Source: DATKLL01 sp035542475
Lineage (GTDB): Bacteria > Desulfobacterota > Syntrophia > Syntrophales > UBA2185
NCBI GenBank assembly: GCA_035542475.1
Contig: DATKLL010000096.1
Location: forward strand, 1-27,467
Direction of reading: 5' to 3'
DNA length: 27,467 nucleotides
Below are positions 7,929-14,995 of this stretch, in pieces; positions within the stretch are counted from its first letter, which is position 1, and each line of letters begins with the position of its first letter. The position numbers and the translations under genes were made by a program. Under the pieces are notes generated by a model. That model saw only the letters and a program-made list of their open reading frames with translations. It was not told where the DNA came from and made no database searches.

Positions 7929-8020
7929 GATTTATTTTTTCAAGGAAGAGAAGACCTTTAAAAGACTATCGTCAACGCCGGCAGTAAACTTTATTCTCAA
8001 TACAATCTTTATGTAATTTC

Positions 8021-8049
8021 TTGACCGTCAGATGCATTTTCGCCATAAT
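8021..8049 (+). promoter_or_regulatory. Predicted sigma-70 promoter for the NimA-like gene
   Basis: TTGACC (8021-8026), 17-nt spacer, CATAAT (8044-8049), about 60 bp before the gene start. Predicted by eye. Confidence 0.5.
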
Positions 8050-8107
8050 GCAACGAATTGTAAAATAAGTATTGAAATAAAAGTTAGGCGTAAATCGGAT
8101 AAATCAG

Positions 8108-8572
8108 ATGCATAGAAATGTAAGAAGAAAAGACAGGGAATTAAGCATTGATCTAGCAACCAAGTTGTTCTCAGAATGTGAATATGGTTTTTTGTGCACT
8201 GTTGATATTGATGGACAGCCATATGGAATTCCATTGAACTATATTTATAAAGACAATTGTGTATATTTCCACTGCGCCTTAGAGGGGCACAAATTGGAAA
8301 ATATAAAAGCTAATAAAAAAGTTTCTTTTTGTGTTGTTGGCAGGACAAAGGTTATTCCTGACAAATTTACAACACAATATGAAAGTGCAGTTGCTTTTGG
8401 ATCGGCTTCAGAGGTGTATGGGAGCGAGAAACAGGATGCATTATTTAGTTTCTTAGAAAAATACTCTCCTAGTTTCCTTGAAGAAGGTAAAAAATTTATT
8501 GATAAAATGAGTGAAAAGGTGAGAGTTATAAGAATAGATATTGACCACATAACTGGGAAGGCGAGGAAATAA
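8108..8572 (+). CDS. NimA-like pyridoxamine 5'-phosphate oxidase-family flavoprotein
   Basis: The 154-residue protein is a small split-barrel FMN-binding protein of the pyridoxamine phosphate oxidase superfamily, closest by motif to the NimA/nitroimidazole-resistance group. The opening YGFLCTVDIDGQPYGIPLNYIY (26-47) and the signature FHCALEGHKLENI (54-66) are typical. Members are flavin or heme reductases and some reduce nitroimidazoles; the substrate here cannot be told. No strong ribosome site precedes the ATG. It is the only plus-strand gene in an AT-rich stretch (about 8000-10930) whose base composition differs from the surrounding metabolic genes, suggesting it was acquired. It converges on the ImmA-like gene. 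Confidence 0.85.
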   Translation: MHRNVRRKDRELSIDLATKLFSECEYGFLCTVDIDGQPYGIPLNYIYKDNCVYFHCALEGHKLENIKANKKVSFCVVGRTKVIPDKFTTQYESAVAFGSASEVYGSEKQDALFSFLEKYSPSFLEEGKKFIDKMSEKVRVIRIDIDHITGKARK

Positions 8573-8905
8573 TTGTTGTTAGAAAGGTGGGAAACTTTTA
8601 CCACCTAAGCATGTCTCTCACTTGGATTACCTCTATGCTTTACCTTTTGGCATTAGCTGAGGCAATCGGGAATGTGGATAAGTTGTAAGCATTGCGTTCA
8701 ATACACCAAGTGTGTTATCTTGAAGAAAAATTAGAGTAATAATATTTTTTAATGAAATCTTATTTTTTTAAGAAAATGCATATAATCTCAAAAAACATTT
8801 CTTTTTTATGAAAATAGGTTAATCCTTGATTCAGTCTTTCTATGGAAGTACAAAGCTATAAACAGCTTGTTGCCAGAATAAGATTTTCTGGGGTTACCAC
8901 TTTTT
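8573..8905. other. AT-rich gap between convergent genes, no gene recognised
   Basis: This gap contains two small hairpins that could end transcription weakly: AGGTGG/CCACCT at 8585-8606 after the NimA-like gene, and CCAGAA/TTCTGG at 8873-8891 (19 bp) just after the ImmA-like gene on the minus strand. Neither has a T run. A 25-codon frame at 8613 is not convincing. Confidence 0.4.
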
Positions 8906-9883
8906 CTAATGATTTCGACGATCAAAAAGATCCTCCACTCTCTTAATCAAGAAATTATCAAAATCACGATGACTGACGAATAAAGATAGATCGGGTTTGC
9001 TGTATATCCTTTGAAGACAAGCCGAATATATCGCTTTTACAGTTCTATTATCACCCCGTACGTTGGCATTTGCGCTAGCAATTACACCATTGAGCGACAT
9101 TTTGAATTTTTCAATCTTGATCGCTGGTATTCCAATATCACCAACTATTCGATCCAATATTTCACGCCAGTCTCTTCGATCCAAACGTCTTTTTTTTAGA
9201 TCTACATCATCATCGAATTTCCACCATAAAAACGAATTTCCGCTTATTTCAAATTGATGAAAATTTTTACAGAATGGAAAATGTTTCATTGAGTCAATTT
9301 TAGCGTGCAATGTTGGTGCAACAGCTAATGTGCCTCGAGACCTTCCAGATAGAATTACTTCATTATCTTTGTTAGTCATGGCGAAAACATATCCAGTTTC
9401 AAGTGATCTTATTAGAGATATTGCAGCAGCGGGGGATGAGACATCGGCAGTATCGATTATTTCATCTAAGGTATCTTCTATGGATCTGCGCTTTTTAATT
9501 ATTGTTTTAATCCACTCCGAAGGCATCAACAACTCAGAGGCAAAACGATTCGCTTCTGATTCTATAACCCAATAAATATTGTTGGTCCCATATTTTTCTT
9601 CTGTATTGTCTATTATCGTGCCCATGTGCCATGGTATTAATATATGGCCTAATTCGTGGGCTAATGTAAAACGCATCCTAGTCGAGTGCACTGAACTGTT
9701 CAAGATGATAAGAGGGTATCTGCCGGGGACCTTTATATTTATAGATATGCCATCAATTTCGAATGGTATATCCATGAGTCTTATGGAAGCGTATTTCTTT
9801 GCTAAAGCAAAAATGTCTATGGGTGGTTCTAAAACTTTCTTTTCTACGAGTCTCTTCGCGATGTTTATTTCTGGAAGATCCAT
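8906..9883 (-). CDS. ImmA/IrrE-family metallopeptidase
   Basis: The 325-residue protein has the zinc site HELGH at 76-80 within RFTLAHELGHIL, and the third ligand E110 in ESEANRFASELLMP (108-121), the defining pair of the ImmA/IrrE family. These peptidases cleave a partner repressor or antitoxin: ImmA cuts the ICEBs1 repressor ImmR, and IrrE cuts DdrO. The C-terminal half (about 165-325) is an unassigned domain that may sense a signal or bind a partner. ATG 9883 overlaps the stop of the preceding 109-residue gene (TGATG), so the two are translationally coupled. No Xre-type helix-turn-helix partner is adjacent, which is unusual; the neighbours are instead a colicin E3-like toxin and a small unknown protein. 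A TTG at 9886 is a less likely start. Confidence 0.9.
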   Translation of the reverse strand: MDLPEINIAKRLVEKKVLEPPIDIFALAKKYASIRLMDIPFEIDGISINIKVPGRYPLIILNSSVHSTRMRFTLAHELGHILIPWHMGTIIDNTEEKYGTNNIYWVIESEANRFASELLMPSEWIKTIIKKRRSIEDTLDEIIDTADVSSPAAAISLIRSLETGYVFAMTNKDNEVILSGRSRGTLAVAPTLHAKIDSMKHFPFCKNFHQFEISGNSFLWWKFDDDVDLKKRRLDRRDWREILDRIVGDIGIPAIKIEKFKMSLNGVIASANANVRGDNRTVKAIYSACLQRIYSKPDLSLFVSHRDFDNFLIKRVEDLFDRRNH

Positions 9884-10212
9884 CAATCAACTATTCCCTG
9901 TGATTTAAGCCAAGATATTATCATTTTAGCCTTCTTTGGAGTATCTGCTCGTGCAGCTAAGGGCCACTTTTCATTTTCTTCAAGAACAGTTTTCAATGTT
10001 TTGTTCTCGAGGTGAGCAGTAACAATAAAAGGTAAGATATCGGGCTCAGCTACCCAAGCAGAGTATTCTAACCATTTCATACCAAGATATTCATGAAGTT
10101 CCACTCTGCTTGAAGATTCATGCCATTTGGCAATATAATCATCGATTTCTTCCAAGAGAGCTTCTCCATTTGAGCACAGTTCAATGAAAGATCGTTCTTT
10201 TAATCTAGACAT
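9883..10212 (-). CDS. Small protein of unknown family, candidate antitoxin or immunity protein
   Basis: The 109-residue protein was not recognised. It looks mostly helical and acidic, with a central block LHEYLGMKWLEYSAWVAEPD (40-59) and a C-terminal ARADTPKKAKMIISWLKSQG (86-105). There is no signal peptide or membrane segment. The start at 10212 is set by GGGAGG 7 nt upstream and overlaps the 3' end of the toxin-like gene by 8 bp; its stop overlaps the ImmA-like start by 1 bp. The position directly downstream of a toxic rRNase domain, and the opposite charge to it, argue for an immunity or antitoxin role. It does not look like the 84-residue beta-sheet ImmE3. The alternatives are a regulator cleaved by the peptidase, or both roles in one protein. 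The function is inferred from context only. Confidence 0.8.
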   Translation of the reverse strand: MSRLKERSFIELCSNGEALLEEIDDYIAKWHESSSRVELHEYLGMKWLEYSAWVAEPDILPFIVTAHLENKTLKTVLEENEKWPLAARADTPKKAKMIISWLKSQGIVD

Positions 10213-10438
10213 CAATCGTCCTCCCTTTAACAGCTGGCTTTGTAAGAAAACCCGTTTGTGGATCAATCACACCTAAATGCTTTCCTTGTTTGTTAAAGAC
10301 TTCTATTTCACCGTGAAGCGAGTCCCAGGTATAGATACGTCGTCCATCAGGTGAACGCCATCTTTTACAACCATCCCTTGCCTTGAGACATTCACAACTA
10401 TCAAGTATAGATGGATTTGGAATAGGTATTGGAGGCAT
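10205..10438 (-). CDS. Free-standing colicin E3-type ribonuclease domain (putative toxin)
   Basis: The 77-residue protein matches the C-terminal rRNase domain of colicin E3 nearly end to end: KRWRSPDGRRIYTWDSLHGE (25-44), then KHLGVIDPQTG (53-63) and a basic KPAVKGR tail (67-73). The E3 catalytic residues D510, H513, E515 and E517 correspond to D39, H42, E44 and E46 with identical spacing, and R73 is near the position of R545. E3 cuts 16S rRNA at the decoding site. No receptor-binding, translocation or secretion domain is present, only a short proline-rich start (PPIPIPNPS) and three cysteines (C15, C17, C24). An in-frame TAA directly precedes the ATG, so it is not the end of a longer open frame. 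It overlaps the next gene by 8 bp. It probably acts inside the cell that makes it. Confidence 0.85.
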   Translation of the reverse strand: MPPIPIPNPSILDSCECLKARDGCKRWRSPDGRRIYTWDSLHGEIEVFNKQGKHLGVIDPQTGFLTKPAVKGRTIDV

Positions 10439-10937
10439 TTAACTCAAGGTTCATTTCATAATAAAAAAATCATTAATAATAACGGGGAGAAGTCAGAATA
10501 TTAAACAAAATAATGGGGACTTATTTCACCACTCATAACCTATATCTTGCCTATTTACCATAACTCGTCAACTGCAGGAAGAATAGACGCATTCTACACG
10601 AACGGGAAATAAGCCGTCAAGCATTTGGTCACTTTATCCCATATTCAATTGGTTACTCAGAAAATACGCCCTGCACCTTTGTATTTGCGGCTTAGAAATC
10701 CTATCTTCGACATTACCTTATTGCTTCTGTGTTTACAACCAATTACACCGATAGTTGATTTACCAAATATTTTTAAGATAATTACCATAATCTTAAAGAT
10801 AATCGGTATTCATGAAAGAATTCTTGCATCACTTGCTTCCACCTGCGAGTCAATAGATTCAGGAGCCTGGGAAAACTGAAGATTACCAATCGAAAGAGAG
10901 TAGAACTCTGCGTCACCAAAAATTGAATGATGGAATT
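10439..10937. other. AT-rich 499-bp gap upstream of the toxin cassette
   Basis: No convincing gene is seen. It holds the candidate cassette promoter (10591-10620) and an AT-rich dyad at 10772-10797 (TTTAAGAT, 10-nt spacer, ATCTTAAA). An 84-codon plus-strand frame at 10625-10879 has no ribosome site and low-complexity hydrophobic content, so it was not called. The short stretch around 10513-10530 (ATGGGGACTTATTTC) could be a mobile-element remnant, but this is not demonstrable from the window. Confidence 0.4.
10591..10620 (-). promoter_or_regulatory. Predicted promoter for the toxin/partner/peptidase cassette
   Basis: Minus strand TTGACG (10620-10615), 18-nt spacer, TAGAAT (10596-10591). Transcription would begin near 10585, leaving about 150 nt of leader before the toxin start. 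A second TTGACG at 10571-10566 has only a poor -10 element. Predicted by eye. Confidence 0.45.
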
Positions 10938-11741
10938 CTATCTGCTGGCTATCTGAATTTTGTTCTCCACGGATTCAACGCCTTTGACTTTTATTGCAGC
11001 CCGCTCCGCAGCCGATTTTTCCCGGGGAACTTGCACAACCCCGGTTAACCGGACTTTTCCCGGAGCATCAACGAACGCGGAAACGTAACTTGATGGGAAA
11101 CCGGCTTCTGCAAGGGCTGTCCCCACTCTTACTGCAAGTTCCATCATATCCAGGGAGTTGATCATATCGCCGTTGCATCCTTGGATTTCACCTGCGCGGG
11201 CCGCACATAAGACCATATCAGCCGCTGTATTGACGGTAAGATTGTCCATATTGAGGACAATATCATACAACTCAGGATTGTCCCAATCCCGATGGAAGGC
11301 AAACCTGATGAAACTTTCTCTCTCGTGATCACTCTTCTCCAGTGCCATAACGGCGGCCTCCCTCATATAACCCCTCTCCACAAGATTGCGGACACGCTTG
11401 TCCTGCGATGCGATTACCCGGACATGAAGCGCATACGGGAGAGACCGAAAAAGCATATTGCCTCCCCGTCCGAGTATTACTGCGCTCCCCAGGCGTGCGA
11501 GTTCATAAATGACTGCATACAGCCGGTCCAGGCAAATCTCAGGCCGGATTGAAAAAAACCTCTTCAACGGCGGCGGAACCTTGCCATTTACTTCTCTGAT
11601 GTCATCAAGACATCCCATTTCTTCGGCTTTTTTTTCGATATCTTCTGTATCATAGAAGGCATACTTCAGTTCTTCCGCCACGAGCTTGGCAATTTCTGTT
11701 CCTTTTGTGCCCATCTTCCTGGAAAAGGTAATAAAATACAT
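10938..11741 (-). CDS. Cytidylate kinase-like protein fused to a BON domain
   Basis: The 267-residue protein has two parts. Residues 1-200 resemble the cytidylate kinase-like family: the start YFITFSRKMGTKGTEIAKLV (2-21) is its altered P-loop, FYDTEDI (29-35) follows, and ILGRGGNMLF (89-98) is a second conserved segment. The canonical GKST-type Walker A is absent, as usual in this family, whose substrate is unknown. Residues about 213-266 form a BON domain (LTGVVQVPREKSAAER and VKGVESVENKIQI), which in other proteins binds membranes or ligands. GGGAGG lies 5 nt before ATG 11741. It is the last gene of a minus-strand run starting at 14600. It is probably a regulatory or signalling kinase rather than the essential Cmk. 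Confidence 0.85.
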   Translation of the reverse strand: MYFITFSRKMGTKGTEIAKLVAEELKYAFYDTEDIEKKAEEMGCLDDIREVNGKVPPPLKRFFSIRPEICLDRLYAVIYELARLGSAVILGRGGNMLFRSLPYALHVRVIASQDKRVRNLVERGYMREAAVMALEKSDHERESFIRFAFHRDWDNPELYDIVLNMDNLTVNTAADMVLCAARAGEIQGCNGDMINSLDMMELAVRVGTALAEAGFPSSYVSAFVDAPGKVRLTGVVQVPREKSAAERAAIKVKGVESVENKIQIASR

Positions 11742-11821
11742 AGTATCCTCCCTACAATCCGACTACTCCGCTGACAGGGCTTCTTCTTTCGCAGCCTATC
11801 CGCCATCCACTGCTGAGAAAC

Positions 11822-12148
11822 TTAGGCGTGAGGCCCCTGCGAGGCCCGCGGGGCTTGCTGGAGTCGTTCGATTAAATCACGAATGGCTCGTGAGTCTTTT
11901 TTGTGATGCCCATGGCTCACAATGGGGTTGCTTCCTCCCACCGAATCAATTCGGATGTCGGACCATATTAAGCCCGTTTGGATATTCACCGAAGCCACTT
12001 TAGCGATCGCAATGCTCTCTTCGTTGGAACCGAAGAGACGCGGCTTAATCCGCGTAACCAGGTTTTGATTTACTTCAATACGCACCGGGAAAATCAGGTT
12101 GCCCGCAGTCCACCGGCTGGCGGTGAATACATGCTTGTCGTCACTCAT
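11822..12148 (-). CDS. Small PH-domain-like protein
   Basis: The 108-residue protein is preceded by AGGAGG with ideal spacing, which makes it a real gene. The order of strands (FTASRWTAGNLIFPVRIEV, TRIKPRLFGSNEESIAI, VASVNIQTGLIWSDIRIDS) ending in a helix that contains DLIERL looks like the bacterial pleckstrin-homology-like fold found in many short proteins of unknown role. There is no signal peptide or membrane segment. It sits 80 bp before the kinase-like/BON gene and 117 bp after the methyltransferase gene on the same strand. The function is unknown; the fold is assigned from pattern only. Confidence 0.7.
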   Translation of the reverse strand: MSDDKHVFTASRWTAGNLIFPVRIEVNQNLVTRIKPRLFGSNEESIAIAKVASVNIQTGLIWSDIRIDSVGGSNPIVSHGHHKKDSRAIRDLIERLQQAPRASQGPHA

Positions 12149-12265
12149 CGCTTCCTCCTTCGATTCTATAATTTGAATTGATAAGGCATCGCTTCTTCAC
12201 GTTGAAAAGTACTTGGTGATTGGAGTATATGGATACCGTAATTGGAAGTGGCTCATGCAATCTTA

Positions 12266-12862
12266 TCACTCCGGAATCCTGGTTTCCTGCAAAGTCAACA
12301 TGGCTGCATAACTCAACGATATCTCCGGCCTATCGACTATTTTGAATTCCATTTCTTGAGCTGTTCTCAATGTATTATTAAAACGTCGTTTTGTAACATG
12401 GAAACGGGGTTCAGCGATTAAGAAAAAGGCTTTTGGTTTCATGATCTCTTTTACATTCACAAAAAAGTGCATCAACTCCGGAACCTCGTGCACCATCCAG
12501 AACGCTAATACAAAATCGGCTTTCGTATCTAAACAAAAATCATTGGGTCTGATTAGATTTGTGGTGAGGTTTGCGGCAAGCCCCGCTTCAGATGCCCTCC
12601 GTTGCAAGGCCCTTAACATCCTATCCTGAACATCTACAGCAATGACCCTTCCTTCTCTTCCCACCAATTTACATATGGGAATTGTAAAATAACCTTTCCC
12701 CGGTCCGATATCCACGACCGTATAGCCGGATCTGATGTAAGGCAAAAGGATTTTATAGGGATCTTGGAATATTTTGCGTAGAGGATTATCAAAGGTAAAA
12801 CATAACCATGAGGGACATACATGTTTTCCTCTTACAAATAGCCTATCGAGAATACTGCCCAC
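12266..12862 (-). CDS. Class I SAM-dependent methyltransferase
   Basis: The 198-residue protein has the Rossmann-like methyltransferase core. Motif I is VVDIGPGKGYFTIP (49-62), motif II is the acidic VIAVDVQ (73-79), and a post-I region VLAFWMVHEV (118-127) fits the substrate pocket side. It resembles the UbiE/Methyltransf_25-type small-molecule enzymes; the substrate is unknown. The start is GTG 12862, 6 nt after a strong AGGAGG; no better ATG is available. It lies 50 bp downstream of nadD on the same strand and may be co-transcribed. Confidence 0.85.
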   Translation of the reverse strand: MGSILDRLFVRGKHVCPSWLCFTFDNPLRKIFQDPYKILLPYIRSGYTVVDIGPGKGYFTIPICKLVGREGRVIAVDVQDRMLRALQRRASEAGLAANLTTNLIRPNDFCLDTKADFVLAFWMVHEVPELMHFFVNVKEIMKPKAFFLIAEPRFHVTKRRFNNTLRTAQEMEFKIVDRPEISLSYAAMLTLQETRIPE

Positions 12863-12912
12863 CAGGCACCTCCTGTCGGTTCCTTTGAGCTGCGAAAGGG
12901 CGATATCTCCTG

Positions 12913-13539
12913 TTACTGGTTTCCGGAATACAAGCCCATCCTGTAAATATAATCCATGACAACTTTTGGGACCATTTTATCTATTGGTTGGGCGGTCTTG
13001 ACTCTGTTTCTTATCTCTGTGGAGGAGATAGATAAGTTAGGTTCTTCAATGATGATAACATACGGGCTGAAGGCCTGCGGGATTCTTTTTTCTATTTCCA
13101 CTCTATTATATCCAGGTCTTGCCGCGGCAATAAAATTGCAGAGGCCGGGATATGTTTTCGATTTATCCCAGTTAATAATCGTCAATACGGCATCCAAGCC
13201 GGTAATGAAATAAATTTCACTCTCCTTGCCGTACGTTTCTTTAAAAGTGCTGATGGTGTCTCCGGCGTAAGTCGGGCAGTTTCCGCCGATCTCTATCTTT
13301 GAAGCTTCAAAATGGGAGTTCCATGCAATCGCCGCACTGACCATGGCAAAACGGTGCTCTGCCGCAGTTATGTTATCTGTTAATTTATGGGGAGGACAGA
13401 AGGCGGGGACAAAGACAACCTTCTCCAGGTCAAATTTCGATCTGACAAATTCGGCTACTGCAAGATGACCGAAATGAATGGGATCAAAGGTGCCTCCCAT
13501 TATGCCGAGCCTGCGTTTGTTTTTTTTCTCCAGTTCCAT
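12913..13539 (-). CDS. nadD: Nicotinate-nucleotide adenylyltransferase
   Basis: The 208-residue NadD joins ATP and nicotinate mononucleotide to make deamido-NAD in NAD synthesis. The nucleotidyltransferase signature GGTFDPIHFGHL (15-26) includes the HxGH catalytic motif, and ISSTEIR near residue 175 is the second ATP-binding motif. Its length is normal. ATG 13539 overlaps the stop of the upstream hydrolase gene (TGATG), so translation is probably coupled; a GTG one codon upstream is possible. Its usual partners in many bacteria (obg, proB, proA or rsfS) are not adjacent here. Confidence 0.95.
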   Translation of the reverse strand: MELEKKNKRRLGIMGGTFDPIHFGHLAVAEFVRSKFDLEKVVFVPAFCPPHKLTDNITAAEHRFAMVSAAIAWNSHFEASKIEIGGNCPTYAGDTISTFKETYGKESEIYFITGLDAVLTIINWDKSKTYPGLCNFIAAARPGYNRVEIEKRIPQAFSPYVIIIEEPNLSISSTEIRNRVKTAQPIDKMVPKVVMDYIYRMGLYSGNQ

Positions 13540-14600
13540 CACAGCCTCAGATCAGATAGATCCACCTTGTCAATGCTATCCGGCTGCCATCTCGGCTGAT
13601 TATCCTTGTCGACAAGGCGGGCCCGAATGCCCTCACGAAAGTCCGGATGCCTGATGATAAATTGCATGGCCCGGAAATCTGCCTCGTAAACCTTGTTCAT
13701 GGGAAGATGTTCATTGTGACGGAGCAGTTTCAAGGTTAGGGCCAGAGCTGTCGGTGACCTTTCTGAAAGTCCCGACGTGATACCTTCACAGGGTGAAAGC
13801 AGGATATGGCATACTTTAAGAGAATCGATGATTTCCTGAAGGGATGTCCGTCCCGCAAAATATTCCCTCACCCATGTATCGATTTCCGGTCTTGGTGGTA
13901 TGTTTCTATCGAGGTAGATTTTCAGGTCCCTCATCAACAGGGGCAACAACTCCTTCGGGCTTGATATTCCCTCTGTCTTGAACGTTTCGATAGCTTGTAT
14001 CAGGTCATCGAGCATATTCGAATGAGTCAGGTGTGTGGCGAAACCCACACGGACACACTCGCTTCCTTTCATTTCAAAGCTTGTCAGTCCCAGATATTCC
14101 GGATAGCCCTGCGGGCATTTGCTGTACATCCATCCTGTTGCACCTATGTCGGGAAAGAATCCTATCCTGGTCTCCGGCATGGCCATGCGGGTTCTTTCCG
14201 TTGCAACCACCCAGTCGGCCCCTGATGCAATGCCGAGCCCGCCGCCCATTGTAACGCCGTCGGCAATTACAATCACCGGCTTGGGGAATTGATGGATCAT
14301 CAAATCAAGTTCGTATTCCTCCAGAAAGAACTGATTAATCTCCTCCATGTTGTCGCTCTGAACGCACCGGGCTATGTGCTTGATGTCTCCGCCCGCGCAG
14401 AACCCCATCTCACCCAGACCATAAAAAAGAACCAGCCTGCATTCATCGTCTGTTTGTGCTTCATGCAAATAACCGGCAATGAGCCGTACCATTTCGAGCG
14501 TAAGGCTGTTTAGTGCCTCTTTGCGATTCAGGATAATCGACATACCGGCACCGGTGCGGCGCATTATTACGGGCGACTTTTTAGAGCTATCACTATTCAT
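13539..14600 (-). CDS. 3-hydroxyisobutyryl-CoA hydrolase-like protein (enoyl-CoA hydratase fold)
   Basis: The 353-residue protein belongs to the long enoyl-CoA hydratase/isomerase branch typified by 3-hydroxyisobutyryl-CoA hydrolase. Markers are LNRKEALNSLT (24-34), MGFCAGGDI (65-73) for the first oxyanion loop, GVTMGGGLGI (114-123), the catalytic region MPETRIGFFPDIGATGW (140-156), and the C-terminal HPDFREGIRARLVDKDNQPRW, diagnostic for the hydrolase branch. The expected reaction is in valine breakdown, releasing 3-hydroxyisobutyrate from its CoA ester; a related acyl-CoA substrate is possible. Start ATG 14600 lacks a strong ribosome site and a TTG lies just before it. It overlaps nadD by 1 bp and heads the minus-strand run. 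Confidence 0.88.
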   Translation of the reverse strand: MNSDSSKKSPVIMRRTGAGMSIILNRKEALNSLTLEMVRLIAGYLHEAQTDDECRLVLFYGLGEMGFCAGGDIKHIARCVQSDNMEEINQFFLEEYELDLMIHQFPKPVIVIADGVTMGGGLGIASGADWVVATERTRMAMPETRIGFFPDIGATGWMYSKCPQGYPEYLGLTSFEMKGSECVRVGFATHLTHSNMLDDLIQAIETFKTEGISSPKELLPLLMRDLKIYLDRNIPPRPEIDTWVREYFAGRTSLQEIIDSLKVCHILLSPCEGITSGLSERSPTALALTLKLLRHNEHLPMNKVYEADFRAMQFIIRHPDFREGIRARLVDKDNQPRWQPDSIDKVDLSDLRL

Positions 14601-14762
14601 CAATCTGATCCGGATTTTTTATTAGAAAATTCATTACGACGTATATACTCCAAATTTCAATCCCGCCGCAAACCTTTCTTTGAACAATCCGCAAAAAGTA
14701 TTCCCGCCTCAGAAAACTGTGTCGTAATTCCGTAAAAAGTCTAAATGTCACCCCAGAGCTAT

Positions 14763-14826
14763 GTCACAGTGAGCCTGTCGAACTGCGAAGGGTCGAAGAA
14801 TCATGGTTCGACAGGCTCACCATGAC
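14763..14826. repeat. Long hairpin repeat, family C (GTGAGCCTGTCGAAC / GTTCGACAGGCTCAC)
   Basis: A perfect 15-bp inverted repeat: 14769-14783 pairs with 14806-14820, extended outward by GTCA/TGAC after a 2-bp mismatch. A half copy lies at 7565-7595 and a shorter relative at 14862-14886. Confidence 0.85.
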
Positions 14827-14861
14827 ATATTTATATTGTTACTTTGAGTCTATCAAAGGGC

Positions 14862-14886
14862 TCATGCTTCGACAAGCTCAGCATGA
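14862..14886. repeat. Short hairpin repeat related to family C
   Basis: TCATGCT and AGCATGA form a 7-bp inverted repeat around TTCGACAAGCTC-type core sequence. It is a second, diverged unit next to the hairpin at 14763-14826. Confidence 0.7.
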
Positions 14887-14995
14887 AAGAAATGTTTAAG
14901 AGAGAATTACGACACCATCTCTCAGCAAATAAATCTTGTAATTCCATAAAAAAATCCTTACTCTCAATATAAAGCACTTGGAAAGGGGAATTGCC

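Larger units (their letters stand above)
14601..14995. other. Divergent gap between hydrolase and pgk genes, mostly repeats
   Basis: This 395-bp gap between divergent genes should carry promoters for both, but no convincing -35/-10 pair was found. Its middle is occupied by two family C hairpins (14763-14826 and 14862-14886), leaving about 110 bp in front of pgk. Confidence 0.5.

Noticed and set aside
7805..7987. 60-codon plus-strand frame upstream of leuA
   Set aside because: It overlaps the leu leader promoter and leader peptide on the other strand and has no coding signature.
8613..8690. 25-codon frame after the NimA-like gene
   Set aside because: Too short, without a ribosome site or homology that can be judged by eye.
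10499..10690. Possible transposase remnant near the toxin cassette
   Set aside because: Only a vague resemblance to mobile-element flanks; no transposase motif or terminal repeats could be shown.
10625..10879. 84-codon plus-strand frame with a hydrophobic middle
   Set aside because: No ribosome site, low-complexity AT-driven isoleucine/leucine content, and no recognisable family.
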